A stretch of 64,000 nt of DNA from Heliocidaris erythrogramma (lineage: Eukaryota > Echinodermata > Echinoidea > Camarodonta > Echinometridae), in assembly GCA_025617745.1 (NCBI GenBank), contig CM046856.1, positions 46,429,049 through 46,493,048 on the forward strand, written 5' to 3'. The translations under genes were made by a program, and so were the position numbers. Numbering within the stretch: position 1 is the first letter of the stretch; each line of letters begins with the position of its first letter. The notes beneath the pieces were generated by a model. It did no database searches, had not been told where the DNA came from, and worked only from the letters and a program-made list of their open reading frames with translations. Shown here one piece after another: positions 42,194 through 53,800 of the stretch.

Positions 42194-44400
42194 GGAGTGT
42201 AATACATACTAAAGGGCTGGTCAGACCTCAATAATTATAATCATAAATACATGTATAATGACTAATCGTTCCCAATTCTTTTTCATATATACAAAAGACA
42301 TTGGAAATGGTTGTCACAGGTCAAGCCTTAACAATTTATGCTCATGAACCTTCCTTGCCAATTTTATTAACTTGTTGGGCTTTTTCGGTCAGCGAGTTTG
42401 TTAAGACAGACCTTGACAATAATATATGTGAACCAATCATTCCACTCCCTTTGATGTGACGTCAGGGACAGAGAAAGGGATGGAGGGAGTGTCCATAGAC
42501 TTTGATGGACAGAACCACCAATTTCATTGTCGCGAAAATCGGGTGAGGTGCGACTACTTTTATTTGTTATCATTATCAGTACATTATATATGCATAGTGT
42601 TTATAGTTATCGGTAATGTCTGACCAGGCCTTTAAACAAAACAAGCGTTTTTTTTTCTACACAATTGTAAACAACTGGCCATCAAATCAAACTATATTTA
42701 TACCCTGACTTTCAGTGATATGGAAGAACTAGAATATCCAAAGCAAGATTGCAAAAACTGTCCTCAAATCAACCTTAGGGCAGTTTCAATAGCCTGGTGC
42801 GTCAACTACTCAAATGTGCGAACATTATAACATTTTATATAATCCAAACATGATTTCTGAAGGCAGTATACCTAGTATAGCTAGTAGATAGAGACAGTTA
42901 GTACACACGCACCAATGCATGCTCAAATGTTAATTCATCGAGCTCCAATTACCATCATTTGCAAAAGTTTAAGACCACTATTCCAAAATGCAATAAGTCA
43001 AAGACAAAAAATTCAAAAACTTATTTTTCAAAGATACAATTATTTTCATGGCATAACCTACGTATCATACTTGAACTATAGGCTTATACCATTACTCTTG
43101 TGCTACTGATCACTGTAGTAAACAAGTTATGTAATCATTCAGTGAGACAAAAGAAAGTATTCCAAATTATTGAAATACCCACAAATCCCGAAGTGCTTTA
43201 AACTTTTGCAAATGATAGTAGTTCCCTTCCATGTGCAATCTCTTTGGGAGGAAACTATTTTGAGCTTCATGAATGTCACCTGTGACAATGTCCGACTTCT
43301 ACATCAGCTTACTTACTTACATGAAATAGAACCAAGAGTATATTCAGAAATTTATTTCAAAAATATTACTTTCGCTATGATATCTTCTCGTCACTGCTTT
43401 TGACCGCTTCAAGCTTCAAGATGAAAATTTAAATAATTGGACCAGACAAATCTTCCTCACTGAAATGAACTTCCAGGAGAAGAAATTTTGTTATTCCAAA
43501 TATTTTCCCTTGTGCAACATTAAAGAGATAAATAAACTTCATAAATACATTCATAATCAAACTGGGAAGAAAAAGAAACCAGCGTCTTGGAATTGACACT
43601 TTTAATATTAGATGCATCAAATCACATCTACTCCTAATTCTGCTGATTTGATCCGGTTTTTCTCTTACAGGAATACACCAAAAAGATGATTTTCTGAAAA
43701 ATACGAAATCAGAATTTGGGATGCCTGAATAAATGTTTGCTTACGACAAAACACAAACAGCAAACGCTGATGATATATAAAACTTTTGCACAGATAAATT
43801 CTCTCCTAAATTCAGTCTGTACATCTCAAATCCCAATCCAGTACATGCTAGCACATATTCTGTTGTTGTCTTTCACCAACACCAGGAGGGAGGGACCTTG
43901 TAAATGATGCAGATATAGAGACAATCCATATTTCCGTGTATCTATTACCATGTTTTTGTGCACATTTAATTGATGCCTTTTAAGATGGCAGCTGAGTTAC
44001 AAAACATTTTCTGATTATATATTTCAAGTCCGACAACATTTCACTAATTTCTTTTAATAATTTAATCGCTAAACTGTTTCATTACCAGCTACTCACAACT
44101 CAGCAACATCTGAACTTCAATTCCCTCCATGAAACAATTATTCTTAAGAGAACTACTTGCTATCATGTAGCACTTCAACAGTGCGATTATAGTACATGTA
44201 TTTATGCTAATTAATTAGATAATTTAAAGGGCAATTAACGCTTGGTAGAAATTAGAGAAACCTAATAATGAAATCTTCTCATAAATTGGACAAGAGTAGA
44301 AAAGTTGTAATTTTTAAAAGTAGAGATGGGGGATTCACCTGTTGGCAATGAAGTTGTGATGTCAATAGATGTTTAGTGCATCTTGACATTAGGCCCATGC
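42194..44400. other. AT-rich DNA, no gene recognised
   Basis: Open frames in this stretch show no domain or splice support. No repeat structure stands out. Confidence 0.4.
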
Positions 44401-45241
44401 TACACTGTAAAAAAAAATCGTTGAAATTATTAAAAAAAAGTTCGTCAACGGATTGCCTTGATTATTTTAAATATTTGTAACAGAATGTTAAGTAGGAATT
44501 TACTTATTTTGCTTAATAAACTTTTACTCCGTTAAATTGAGTTACCTTTAATGTAAATAATTTAGGTATTGTAATCATGAAAAAATACTGACATGATTAT
44601 ACTAAATATACTTGTACCCATCTAAAATTCACTGACACTCCTTCAATTTAGGATTTAATTAAATATCTACCACCATCACCAACAAACATTATTACATACG
44701 CTTTAAGTTGACAACTATTGAATTTTATATATACTTGATCGTAGCATCTTAAAAAGAACAATGATTGACAATTTTCCTGAAATATCAAGTTTTGATTTGT
44801 TTTGAATCGAGTGACAATTAAAAATTGTCTTATCTTCTTATTTTTGCTTAAATGAATTAGGAAATATTTTAAATTTCTTAAATTCTCATTCAACCACAAA
44901 AAAAGAATTCTAACAAAGAGATTAACTTGGTCTTAATGAATATTCATGAATTATGTTAATTCTTATATTACGCACTGCACCAGTCTTTACTTTTAAAAAT
45001 AAGTACAATCAACATAAATTGTTTCGAGTAATACGTACACTTTCTTACTTTGAGTTAACAATACTAAATTAACACAAGTTGAAATTGTCCTTTTGTATTT
45101 AATTTTACCGGTACTTAAAATTTTCATGTATATTCTACTAAATTGAAAATTTGAGTTATGACTTAAATCGAGTGCGTAAGTGGTACTACATGGGAAAAAT
45201 AAGTAAAAGTTTCTAGTGGGCATATTATGTTTTACAGTGTA
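44401..45241. mobile_element. Candidate element with TACACTGTAAAA termini
   Basis: TACACTGTAAAA at 44401 and TTTTACAGTGTA ending at 45241 are exact inverted repeats, 841 bp apart. Both subterminal regions are AT-rich with ACTTATTTT-like words. No clear target duplication is visible and no gene is inside. Confidence 0.5.
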
Positions 45242-46329
45242 CACTTTGCCATGCTTACACAGTCACAAAAATCTTTCAGAATTAACAAAAAAATGCTAAT
45301 GAAAAATAATTCAACTCAGTCAACAAAGATAGTAAAGTGAACATTATCGCAAAGACTTACAAAAAGTCAAATTAAGGTAATTTCAATAGCCTTGTCACTG
45401 TTTGAAATATTTGAACATTAAATTGGTATATTACATAGTGCGAACATGATTTCTCTAGGCACAACAGACTATTGAACTTGCCTTTGAGTTGAGCTCTTGA
45501 AATTCTTTGCGATCACGTTGAGGTCAGTTGAAGCTTATCTGTTGTCATAGCACTTGAAGCAGATCCCACGTTCTTTGATGTGGGGGTGGGGGTGGGGCTC
45601 AAAAATCTCTTGCAACCTCTATAAAAATAGAATACTATACAATCTGTGCAGCTAATTTGGTGGCTTCTTCGCAAAGTCATGTATTCAAAGACAATATATT
45701 TGACTTAATTTCAAAGATTTCATGAACTATACAAATATATCCATTTCTTTATCTATATCAATCTATATCTATATCTTTTTTTAATATGATTTATTGTTCT
45801 CTGCCTACATTTTCTACAATTACAAATTAGATTTCAAATAGCATCACAACACATACACACAATATAATTATTTCATCCACATTTAAAATATGTATATATT
45901 CATTTTTTGCAATTCATAACAATTCTTGGTAATCACACATTAATTTCCCTCAGGAAAGTTGGTACATTTTTTTTTCTTCATATTTAAAACAATTACCAGA
46001 AATAATACAAATTGTTACTTCTTATATTATTTGTGGTAGGTGGTTGCATAAACTTTATCAATACCACTTGCTTTTCTGTCATATAACTTATAGGCATTCA
46101 AAATTCTTTTGCAATCATATGAAGAGGCCAATAGTTATTTGCCTTCAAGGTAAGGTCCTTAGGTGTTATTTTGAAAATCATTTAATCCTGATTTTAACTT
46201 ATTTGTAAGAGCGATTAGGATGCAACAGTATAAATTATTTTTGAATCGGTATTCTGAACATGACTATACCTGTCATGTTGCGGCAGAGATCAGAGAGTCA
46301 GAGAGAAGCTTGAAATAGGCAAGTACACT

Positions 46330-46541
46330 ACTGTAAACATGGAATATTTCGCGGTGTGGAAATTTTCGCGCATTTCGCGCAGCATGAAATGTGCGCGAAA
46401 ATAAAAACCAAGAATATTTATGTTTATGTATTCTTTTGCGCATGGGCCTAGCGCGTCGGCGAAATTCAAAACACGCGAAATTCACTTTACTCAGCCGAGC
46501 GCGAAAAAATTAATCCCGCGAAAATTTCCACTTTTACGGTA
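46330..46541 (-). repeat. Fold-back repeat with TTTTCGCG arms, copy 2
   Basis: Reverse-complement counterpart of 1101-1277: ACTGTAAACATGGAATATTT at one end and AAATTTCCACTTTTACGGTA at the other, with many GCGCGAAA words. Confidence 0.7.
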
Positions 46542-46904
46542 TTAAAGGGTTAAGTATCGCACCCACTATACATCCCAGAGATAAATTAGCCTCTACCTTA
46601 TTCACGTCACATACCGGTAAGCGTAAATACTGTCAAACGAGAAACTTTCACACGCTTTTAATGTTCGCAAATATCCTGAGTGGTTCAAATTCGTGAAATC
46701 GATGAATCATAATTGACATACCACTAAATATTTTCCAAGTTCTTGCCCTTGAAAATGGCTGTCGTTATTGATTTTTCGGGTTTTACAGTGTGTATCATTA
46801 CTTAATTATTTTCATGAATTAAAACCAGAGTATCAAAATCTTTAATATATTGATACTACTTACATCGTCTTCAACGTGTGATTTTCTATTGTAGATATTT
46901 TCCA

Positions 46905-47285
46905 AATGACAATAACGATTACAATTATAGCGACAAATGTTCTTATATAGCACCCATCCATTTACAATTAACCAATCAAAGCACTTCACAGGTTAGTAAT
47001 AACCCAGTCACCGACTACAATAACAGTTGTGTGTGTACACAGTGCATGCTCTCTACTCCATTAACAAATTCTATCTAGTTCCAATTTAGAGGTGTAAACA
47101 CTCTAATCCAACCACAATGACATTCTCATCCATACTAGGTACCCATTTAACCCCTGGGTGGAGAGAAACAATAATACAAAATGCCTTGCTTACGGACATA
47201 AGTGGTGTACCAGGGCTTAAACCCATGACATTGGCATCCACAGTCAAGTGATAAAACTACTCAACCACCAAACCTCTATTGCCTC
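46905..47285 (-). mobile_element. tRNA-derived SINE
   Basis: On the minus strand the head (about 47282-47201) reads TTTGGTGGTTGAGTAGTTTT (A-box-like) and later GGGTTTAAGCCC (B-box-like, 47224-47213), as in a tRNA. A body with GCAAGGCATTTTGTATTATT and CCAGGGGTTAAATGGGTACC follows, then a tail with GAAGTGCTTTGATTGG and TGCTATATAAGAAC. These internal elements are the RNA polymerase III promoter. It is unlikely to be a functional tRNA because the cloverleaf is degraded. Confidence 0.75.
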
Positions 47286-48165
47286 TGCCTAATAATACAC
47301 ACTTGTGAATTGAATAAACAAGTGAGCACAACAGGGTACTGTTTTTTAAGTTTGATTTTTAGGAGGCACATACATATCAGGTTTCAACAATTACTTAGAT
47401 TCCTCAAAAATATATTCAAAGTTTTTCAAATTTGCATCAATGTTTCTTCTTTTTCTTCATCACTTCCATAGTTACGAGTTTATTATTATTCCATCGGGTA
47501 GGATCCAAAGACTGACTCCACTCACATGTGGGTTAATTATAATGAGACAAACTAAAACTTCTTTGAAACAAATATTTGTTTGAACAGTTTTATTTCTTCT
47601 CATTCTACTTTAAACATCACATGTCTCTATTAAGGAACTTGATATTCTTTCATATAAATCTACATATATATATTGAATAATTTATCTAATTAGTAATATC
47701 AATATTCTTATCAATATTATTATATCTTACTACAATAAAGGTCTATGACCGAAACATTAATGAATTTTTTGTTTTTGCTTGAGCGGAATCTTTATTTGGA
47801 TTCTTTTCGCAAATAAATATTTCATTAAATATATAAATATATAAATTTATTAATATGTCTTTACAGTGAAAGGCATCACCATCAATGTGACTTTTCTGGT
47901 GAAATGGCAGTGCCCTAATGATATCTTTAAACTCATAAGGGCCAGCCATATATTTAACCTGTCCATATTGATGTCATTCATTCCATAATAAATTACCATC
48001 ACATCAACAGGAAACAGGATTCATTTATGACTTGTGAACATTCTCTTACTAGAATTACTTCGACTTTCCGCAGAACTGGACTCTACAACCAACTAAAATC
48101 ATCTTTGATGACACTTCCTTGACATACAATCATCAGTTTACAGAAATAGTAGGAGCCTATGTGAG
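47286..48165. other. Probable FLVCR 3' untranslated region or flank
   Basis: No coding sequence was recognised. Minus-strand AATAAA signals lie at about 47851-47846 and 47796-47791 and could end the FLVCR transcript about 1 kb past the stop. This is not proven. Confidence 0.35.
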
Positions 48166-48724
48166 TTAAAGGGAAATCCAACCTTAATGGCAAATTGCAC
48201 TGAAAGAAAGAGGAAAAATCAGAGAAGTAGATTGGTAAAAGTTTGAACGAAATCGGACAAGCAATAAGAAAGTTATGAATTTTTGAAAGTTGTAATTTCA
48301 AATTGGCTGAATAGGTAATGTCCCTGTGATGAAGTTGTGGACAACTCCCCCATTTGCTCCAACACACAAAATGACTTAAATGTCATTTTTTCAAAATGTA
48401 AATTTAATGAGGACCTATAACAATATGCTATCTGCAATATATTTTGAGTACTGCCTTGAGGGTAATTGCGCTTCATAGAAAACCACAAATTAATGATATT
48501 TTTGTGTACGACAAACGGGAGAGTTGTCAACAAGACTCACAATCGACTCACCAAATTGCCAATTTGTGATTGGCATAGATGAACCGGTAGTGATCTCATT
48601 TTTCGAACATCCATAACTTTCTTATTCTTTGTCTGATTTCTTTCAAACTTTCACTATCCTGTTTTTTCTTATCTTTCTTCTTTCATACAAATCAAGTTAT
48701 TACCATGGTTGGATTGCCCTTTAG
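48166..48724. mobile_element. Kolobok/T2-like MITE next to the FLVCR stop
   Basis: The left end TTAAAGGGAAATCCAACC and the reverse complement of the right end (TAAAGGGCAATCCAACC) are inverted repeats. The right TTAA has become TTAG. It ends 89 bp short of the FLVCR stop codon and so is probably transcribed in its 3' untranslated region. Confidence 0.7.
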
Positions 48725-48812
48725 GACTCAATATCAATATCCAATTACATATCTCATCTACTTTGCAATCTATTGGAGGGAGTTTCAGAACTTGGCCACG
48801 AGAGGGTGCTCT

Positions 48813-48941
48813 TCAAGGTTCTTCTTCCTGCAGTCCTGTATCATCGTTGTCTTCGATCCCTTCAAATCGCACACTGCTTATTCGATTAGGTCGAAAGGGG
48901 GCGCCCTCTTTCTTCTCAGCTTCCTCCTCTACTTCCTCAAA
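48813..48941 (-). CDS. FLVCR: FLVCR terminal exon, acidic C-terminal tail
   Basis: After CATTGCAG the exon reads [20 protein letters not shown], then [14 protein letters not shown], ending QEEEP and TGA at 48815-48813. This is the cytoplasmic tail, which is poorly conserved in the family. Assignment rests on the acceptor site, phase 0 match and position. Confidence 0.8.
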   Translation of the reverse strand, partial: FEEVEEEAEKKEGAPFRPNRISSVRFEGIEDNDDTGLQEEEP

Positions 48942-50675
48942 CTGCAATGAGTTGAAAAGAGGATTTAAAAAAAAAAAGAGAATATGGCTCCTCTGGTTAG
49001 AAATAAAACAGCAATGTAGCATCAGCTTTTAAATATGATTTTGGATTATCATTTGACCCATGACACAATACATTAAAGGAGAATTATCCCCAGGCTTTTA
49101 AATGTAAATAGGGTCATAGTGAATAAAATAACATTTAATTTGATATAAAAATCACCGTTTTAGACCAACTGATGCCGTTGTAAGAGCAGAAAATAGAGAC
49201 CACTTTTTACGATGTCTACTCCTACTGGCGGCGTCCATTTTCTCTAAATTTCCCATAAAACCTTGCGCGTGATGACGTAGGGGATGGAGAACTCACTAGC
49301 TAGTAGCTAGCTTGCATGAAGCGCGCGCTGCATATACACACGGTAAACATGGTGTATTGTCAAGCGTTCGGCTGTTGTAACTGTTCCAAGAAAACGATAG
49401 GGAAATTATTCCATCGGTTCCCAGACCCGCAGAAATGTCAGCAATTGTTCAAGCATTGGGTGACCATATTGAACGTGGAAAAATTCCAAGGAAAAGACTT
49501 CAAACTTGATCGGAAAAATGATGTGATCTGCAGTGATCATTTCACGGAGGCCGATTATCACGTAGATCTGCGGGCTAAGCTTATGCCCGGGCGAATCGTA
49601 TAATCAAGCTAGTGTGTCCTGGAACACGTTTTACTTACGATGATTATTTTACTCTAATAAATGTTTTTCAAATGTGATAGTTACGTAGATAATATAAATT
49701 GATTTATTTAATTTAATTATGAAACTCTTGCGTAATTTATGTTATTATTAATAATAATAAACTCTTTTTAAAATAATGTTGGTGAACTATTGCGAGCCAA
49801 TTACAATGCGCTACGGCCAACTCCATGCCCTACGTCACACAGCCCGATCGCACCGGGAACATGGCGACGCTGCTTTACTCTTGAGAACAATAAAAATCGG
49901 AGGATTCAATCGACAATTCCCATCCTCTCGATTCTCGAATATACGATGTTTTTACTTTATCAGAAACTGTTTAGAATTCTGTTTTAGGTCAATGATAAAA
50001 GTCTCGTGGGGATAATTCTCCTTTAAGCAAAGAGAGCATAAAAATCCTAGAAAATTTTGAAGTCAATTTCTGTGGTAATACATTTTGTCATTCAGGAATT
50101 TATAAAAAAAAAATTAAAGTTTCTGACTTAGCAAGTCAGAGTGGATATTACAATCACTATTTTCTCGCACAAACTGGCAATTTTTGTTGAATTTTGTAAT
50201 TTCTATGAATTCACATAGGTTCATCTTATATCTTGATTTGTCGAAAACAGTGAAAGGTAAGAATAACTGGTGCCAATTTGAGGAGCAACGGTGATTCTTT
50301 TGGACCTTTGGAAAATATAGTGTCTCAAAAGGATTTTTTCTTTGTAAATTTACGTTAGTTTTAGTTAATTTTAGTAGCATTTGTCCAGTGAGAATTTTGC
50401 TCTTGGACGTCTTGCTTCTTTTATTCTCATTCCCATCTTATGCAGTAAACCGCTTCAAAGAAACTGCCATAGCAAAAATAAAATGACCTACGTGTCATGC
50501 ACCTTACATTTCTGTATCTTAGAACTAAAAGATAGTGAGTACGCTTTTGGGGCTTTGTATTACACGGTTTACCAAGGCATGTGTGAACGAGCCGAGAGAG
50601 AGAGAGAGAGAGAGAGAGGGTGGAGAGAGGGGAAGACAAAGAGAGAGAGGGAGGAAGAGAGGGAGGGAGGGAGGG

Positions 50676-50706
<31 letters not shown>

Positions 50707-50818
50707 AAGAGAGAAAGAAAGAAAGCAAGAGGGAAAAGAGAGAAAGAGGGGAGAGAGACAGGGAGAGAGACAGGGAGAGAGAGAGAGGGAGAGAGAGAGA
50801 AAGAGGGGAGAGACAGGG

Positions 50819-50849
<31 letters not shown>

Positions 50850-53800
50850 GAAAGGATGGAGAGAGAGAGAGAGAGAGAAAGGATGGAGAGAGGGAGACAG
50901 ACAGGGAGGAAGGGAGAGAGAGAAAGAGAAAGAGAAAGAGAAAGAGAGAGCGAGAGAGAAAGGGGAGATGAGATAGGGGTGGAGAAAGAGAGAGTTGAGG
51001 CAGCACAAGACTTGTGAAGCGCATCTGGCACAATATTTTCACACGATCGATGACATGCCAGCAAATAGGTCCATGATAACGGTGTGTATCAAAAATTGGC
51101 CTTCCATTATTATCAAGGTTAATGCTTGTATGAACTCGAATCGAGAAGGAAAATTACTCAAATAAGGGAAGTCATTTTGTGGTCAAGGATTTCTAATGTT
51201 CTAGATTATCCTATTTAAAGACAATTCTAAACCAATAAACTAAGACATTTTACCCATAAATGGAAGACATTAATGAAAGGAAACAGGCCATCAATGACCA
51301 CGAATAAACAAAGTCGTGAATCTGTTTCCTCTTCAGAATTTGCTTAGTAACATCGTTTAATTGCATTAGGAAAAAGGATTTGGTACTTAATATTCCTTAT
51401 CTCGTATTATCTATCTTAAACGAGCCCTATAATATCTTTAAATCACAGCATGTAACAAAGGAGAAAATAGCACAATGGGTCAGTTATGACAGCTATATAA
51501 TGTTAAATATTTCAATATCTTTTTTAAAAATCTCATCAGCAAACTAATACATAGATGGGATAGGATCAAAATATGATTTTTTTTTTAAATTCTTCCTTTC
51601 ATAAAAAAATGGTATTTACTGATAGACTTTACCCTACTATCTCTCCCTCACACCATTTTAGTGAGAAAGATGGTACATATCCGAGACCCACATGTTTTTT
51701 TTTTTCATGTGAGGAAAGAGCGAATTCATTCCACTTTAGAGCCATATTAAGATGGAGTGCCATATGACTGATATGCCTTCAAGATTCTAATCAATGTATA
51801 ATTAACAAATTCCCACTTTTTCTCAAATTTTTCTCTTCAAACATTTTCAAACATTTGACTTCAGAGTAAATTACAATATCATTAAACAAGAAACACATTT
51901 GTACTGCAGGCTTCCCATTTGGAGAAAAGGCCAACTGGCATCAAAATGAAGACAGGCTCACAACTAGACTGGAGGTAACTATGATTCCCAGCCAATATAA
52001 ATACCCAGCAATGATGATTTTACTATTCATATTAATATTGCTCACCTCAATCAGACAAAAACTTGCATTCAATTTTCATTTCTAATGATAACTGCATTTT
52101 TTCCAAAATAGGATTACAGTCAGAATGTTTAGGGTAGCTCTTTAGTATCAACTTCTACAAAAGGAATATATTATCCAAATTTAAAAAAACCTACCTCTTC
52201 TCTTTCAGCATTTTGTCTCCTTAGGTCTGACTTGATGAATGCTATATTTGAAAGAAAAAAAAGTGTTGAGAAATTACTTGAGTTGAGACTTGAGAGGGAT
52301 ATTTTCCACTTTGTTATTCATTAATTGATTTCTAATTTCAGTCAATTCAATTGTGATAGCTACATAACAATTTCATTTCAATGTTTGTTATTACACCTGA
52401 ATCATCAATAAAATAATTTGTTTCAAACTTGACAAATTATAGATGAGTGGTTCCTCATATCTAATAATCATCTTTACTACACAAATATCCTTTTGATATT
52501 AAATTGATTTTTTCCAAACTGTAAAATAAAATAACGTTATTAGCTCTTTTGTTTTCCTCTCTTCCAATGGAATACTCAAATTACTGTAATAATGTTAAAG
52601 AAAGAAATAATCAGAATCATTTTGATCTTAAAATGAAAATGGCATATCAATTTCCATGAGAAAATTTTTGTACTGTGAAACACGTATACTAAGACTGTTC
52701 GAGGGAGACAAGAATTTATTTTCATTAATTATTTTTTTTCTTCTCCTGACCTGAATTCAACCGATAATCAGTTTTCCTTTGTGCTCTTTATATACACAAC
52801 TTTGAAAAGACATAAAAAATTCAATATAAAGTTGAGTTCTCATTTGATTATCAATAATGATAAGAAGTTGACCCAATCTCACTGAAAAGAAAATGCACTG
52901 CACACAGAAATGGGTATTTGGGACTACACACACATGTGGCATGAATATTTGGCCCACACACTTCAGCTATTTCTTGTCATATTTCGAATATGAGGGCATT
53001 TGAAGAGCAATGCTTTTCAGGGGACACATCTACTATGATGTTCTTCGAAAGTGACATAAAAGATATGAGAAAGCTCCCAAATTAATGACCATCTTTCCCA
53101 AAAAATTAAACCGTCTCTCTAACATACCTGTCAGTATGGTTCCAACCACTAAAGACCCACAAAGAAACAAGTTGCCAGACAAGGAATTGATTTCATTAAC
53201 CAATTCTCCCATTATCAGTGTGAAGACGATCCCAAAAGTCTGGATATGACGGAAAAACAAAGACAGAAGATCACAGGTAATGACGAGTTCTGGTCACGCA
53301 ATTACATACATTGTGAAAGAAACTGTCATTATCATTACTATAATCAATAATAATAATACTAATGATATTATTATTCTAATCCTTTATCATTATCATTATC
53401 ATCATTACCATCACATTTTTATTCCGCATTATTATTATCACTACATGTATTATCATTATTATCATCATCATCATCATCATCATCACCATCATCACCGTTC
53501 CCACCATTCCATAATAATTGATATACAAATCAAACTTATTTATAACTGAATCAATCATCATCAAAAAGCACATTCCTTGGCCATTCATAAAACTAACAAT
53601 AAGTAATATAAGCAACTGAAATCAATGTATTTGATTTGCTGTGAGCAGACTTGTCATAGAAAAGTAGCAGTTGTAATTCAAAATTGGGTTATGAAATGTG
53701 GCCCCCGATCCTGATGACAACAGCCTCGTTACCTGTGCAGATGCGTTCAACAGACCAGAAGAGGTGCCTTCTGGTTCGGGGAAGGTTAGCTCAGCAGCAA

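Larger units (their letters stand above)
49073..50026 (+). mobile_element. Kolobok-like element encoding a THAP-only protein
   Basis: The 954-bp element lies in an FLVCR intron. TTAAAGGAGAATTATCCCCA at 49073 and its exact reverse complement ending at 50026 are perfect 20-bp inverted repeats; the outer TTAA is the expected target duplication. The arms stay weakly alike for about 200 bp and end in TGACGTAGGGGATGGAG (about 49273) and, inverted, TGACGTAGGGCATGGAG (about 49821-49837). Between the arms is one open reading frame with a THAP domain, then AATAAA. The combination matches Kolobok/T2 transposons except that the catalytic domain is absent. Confidence 0.8.

Noticed and set aside
47201..47282. 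Functional tRNA gene on the minus strand
   Set aside because: A- and B-box-like sequences are present, but the cloverleaf does not form and the segment continues into a SINE body and tail.
50381..51064. Open frames up to 196 codons on both strands
   Set aside because: They run through a pure GA-rich tract. The translated Arg/Glu or Ser/Leu strings reflect composition, and open frames exist on both strands at once.
53280..53615. His/Tyr-rich and Met/Ile-rich open frames
   Set aside because: These are translations of an ATT/ATC microsatellite between two real FLVCR exons.
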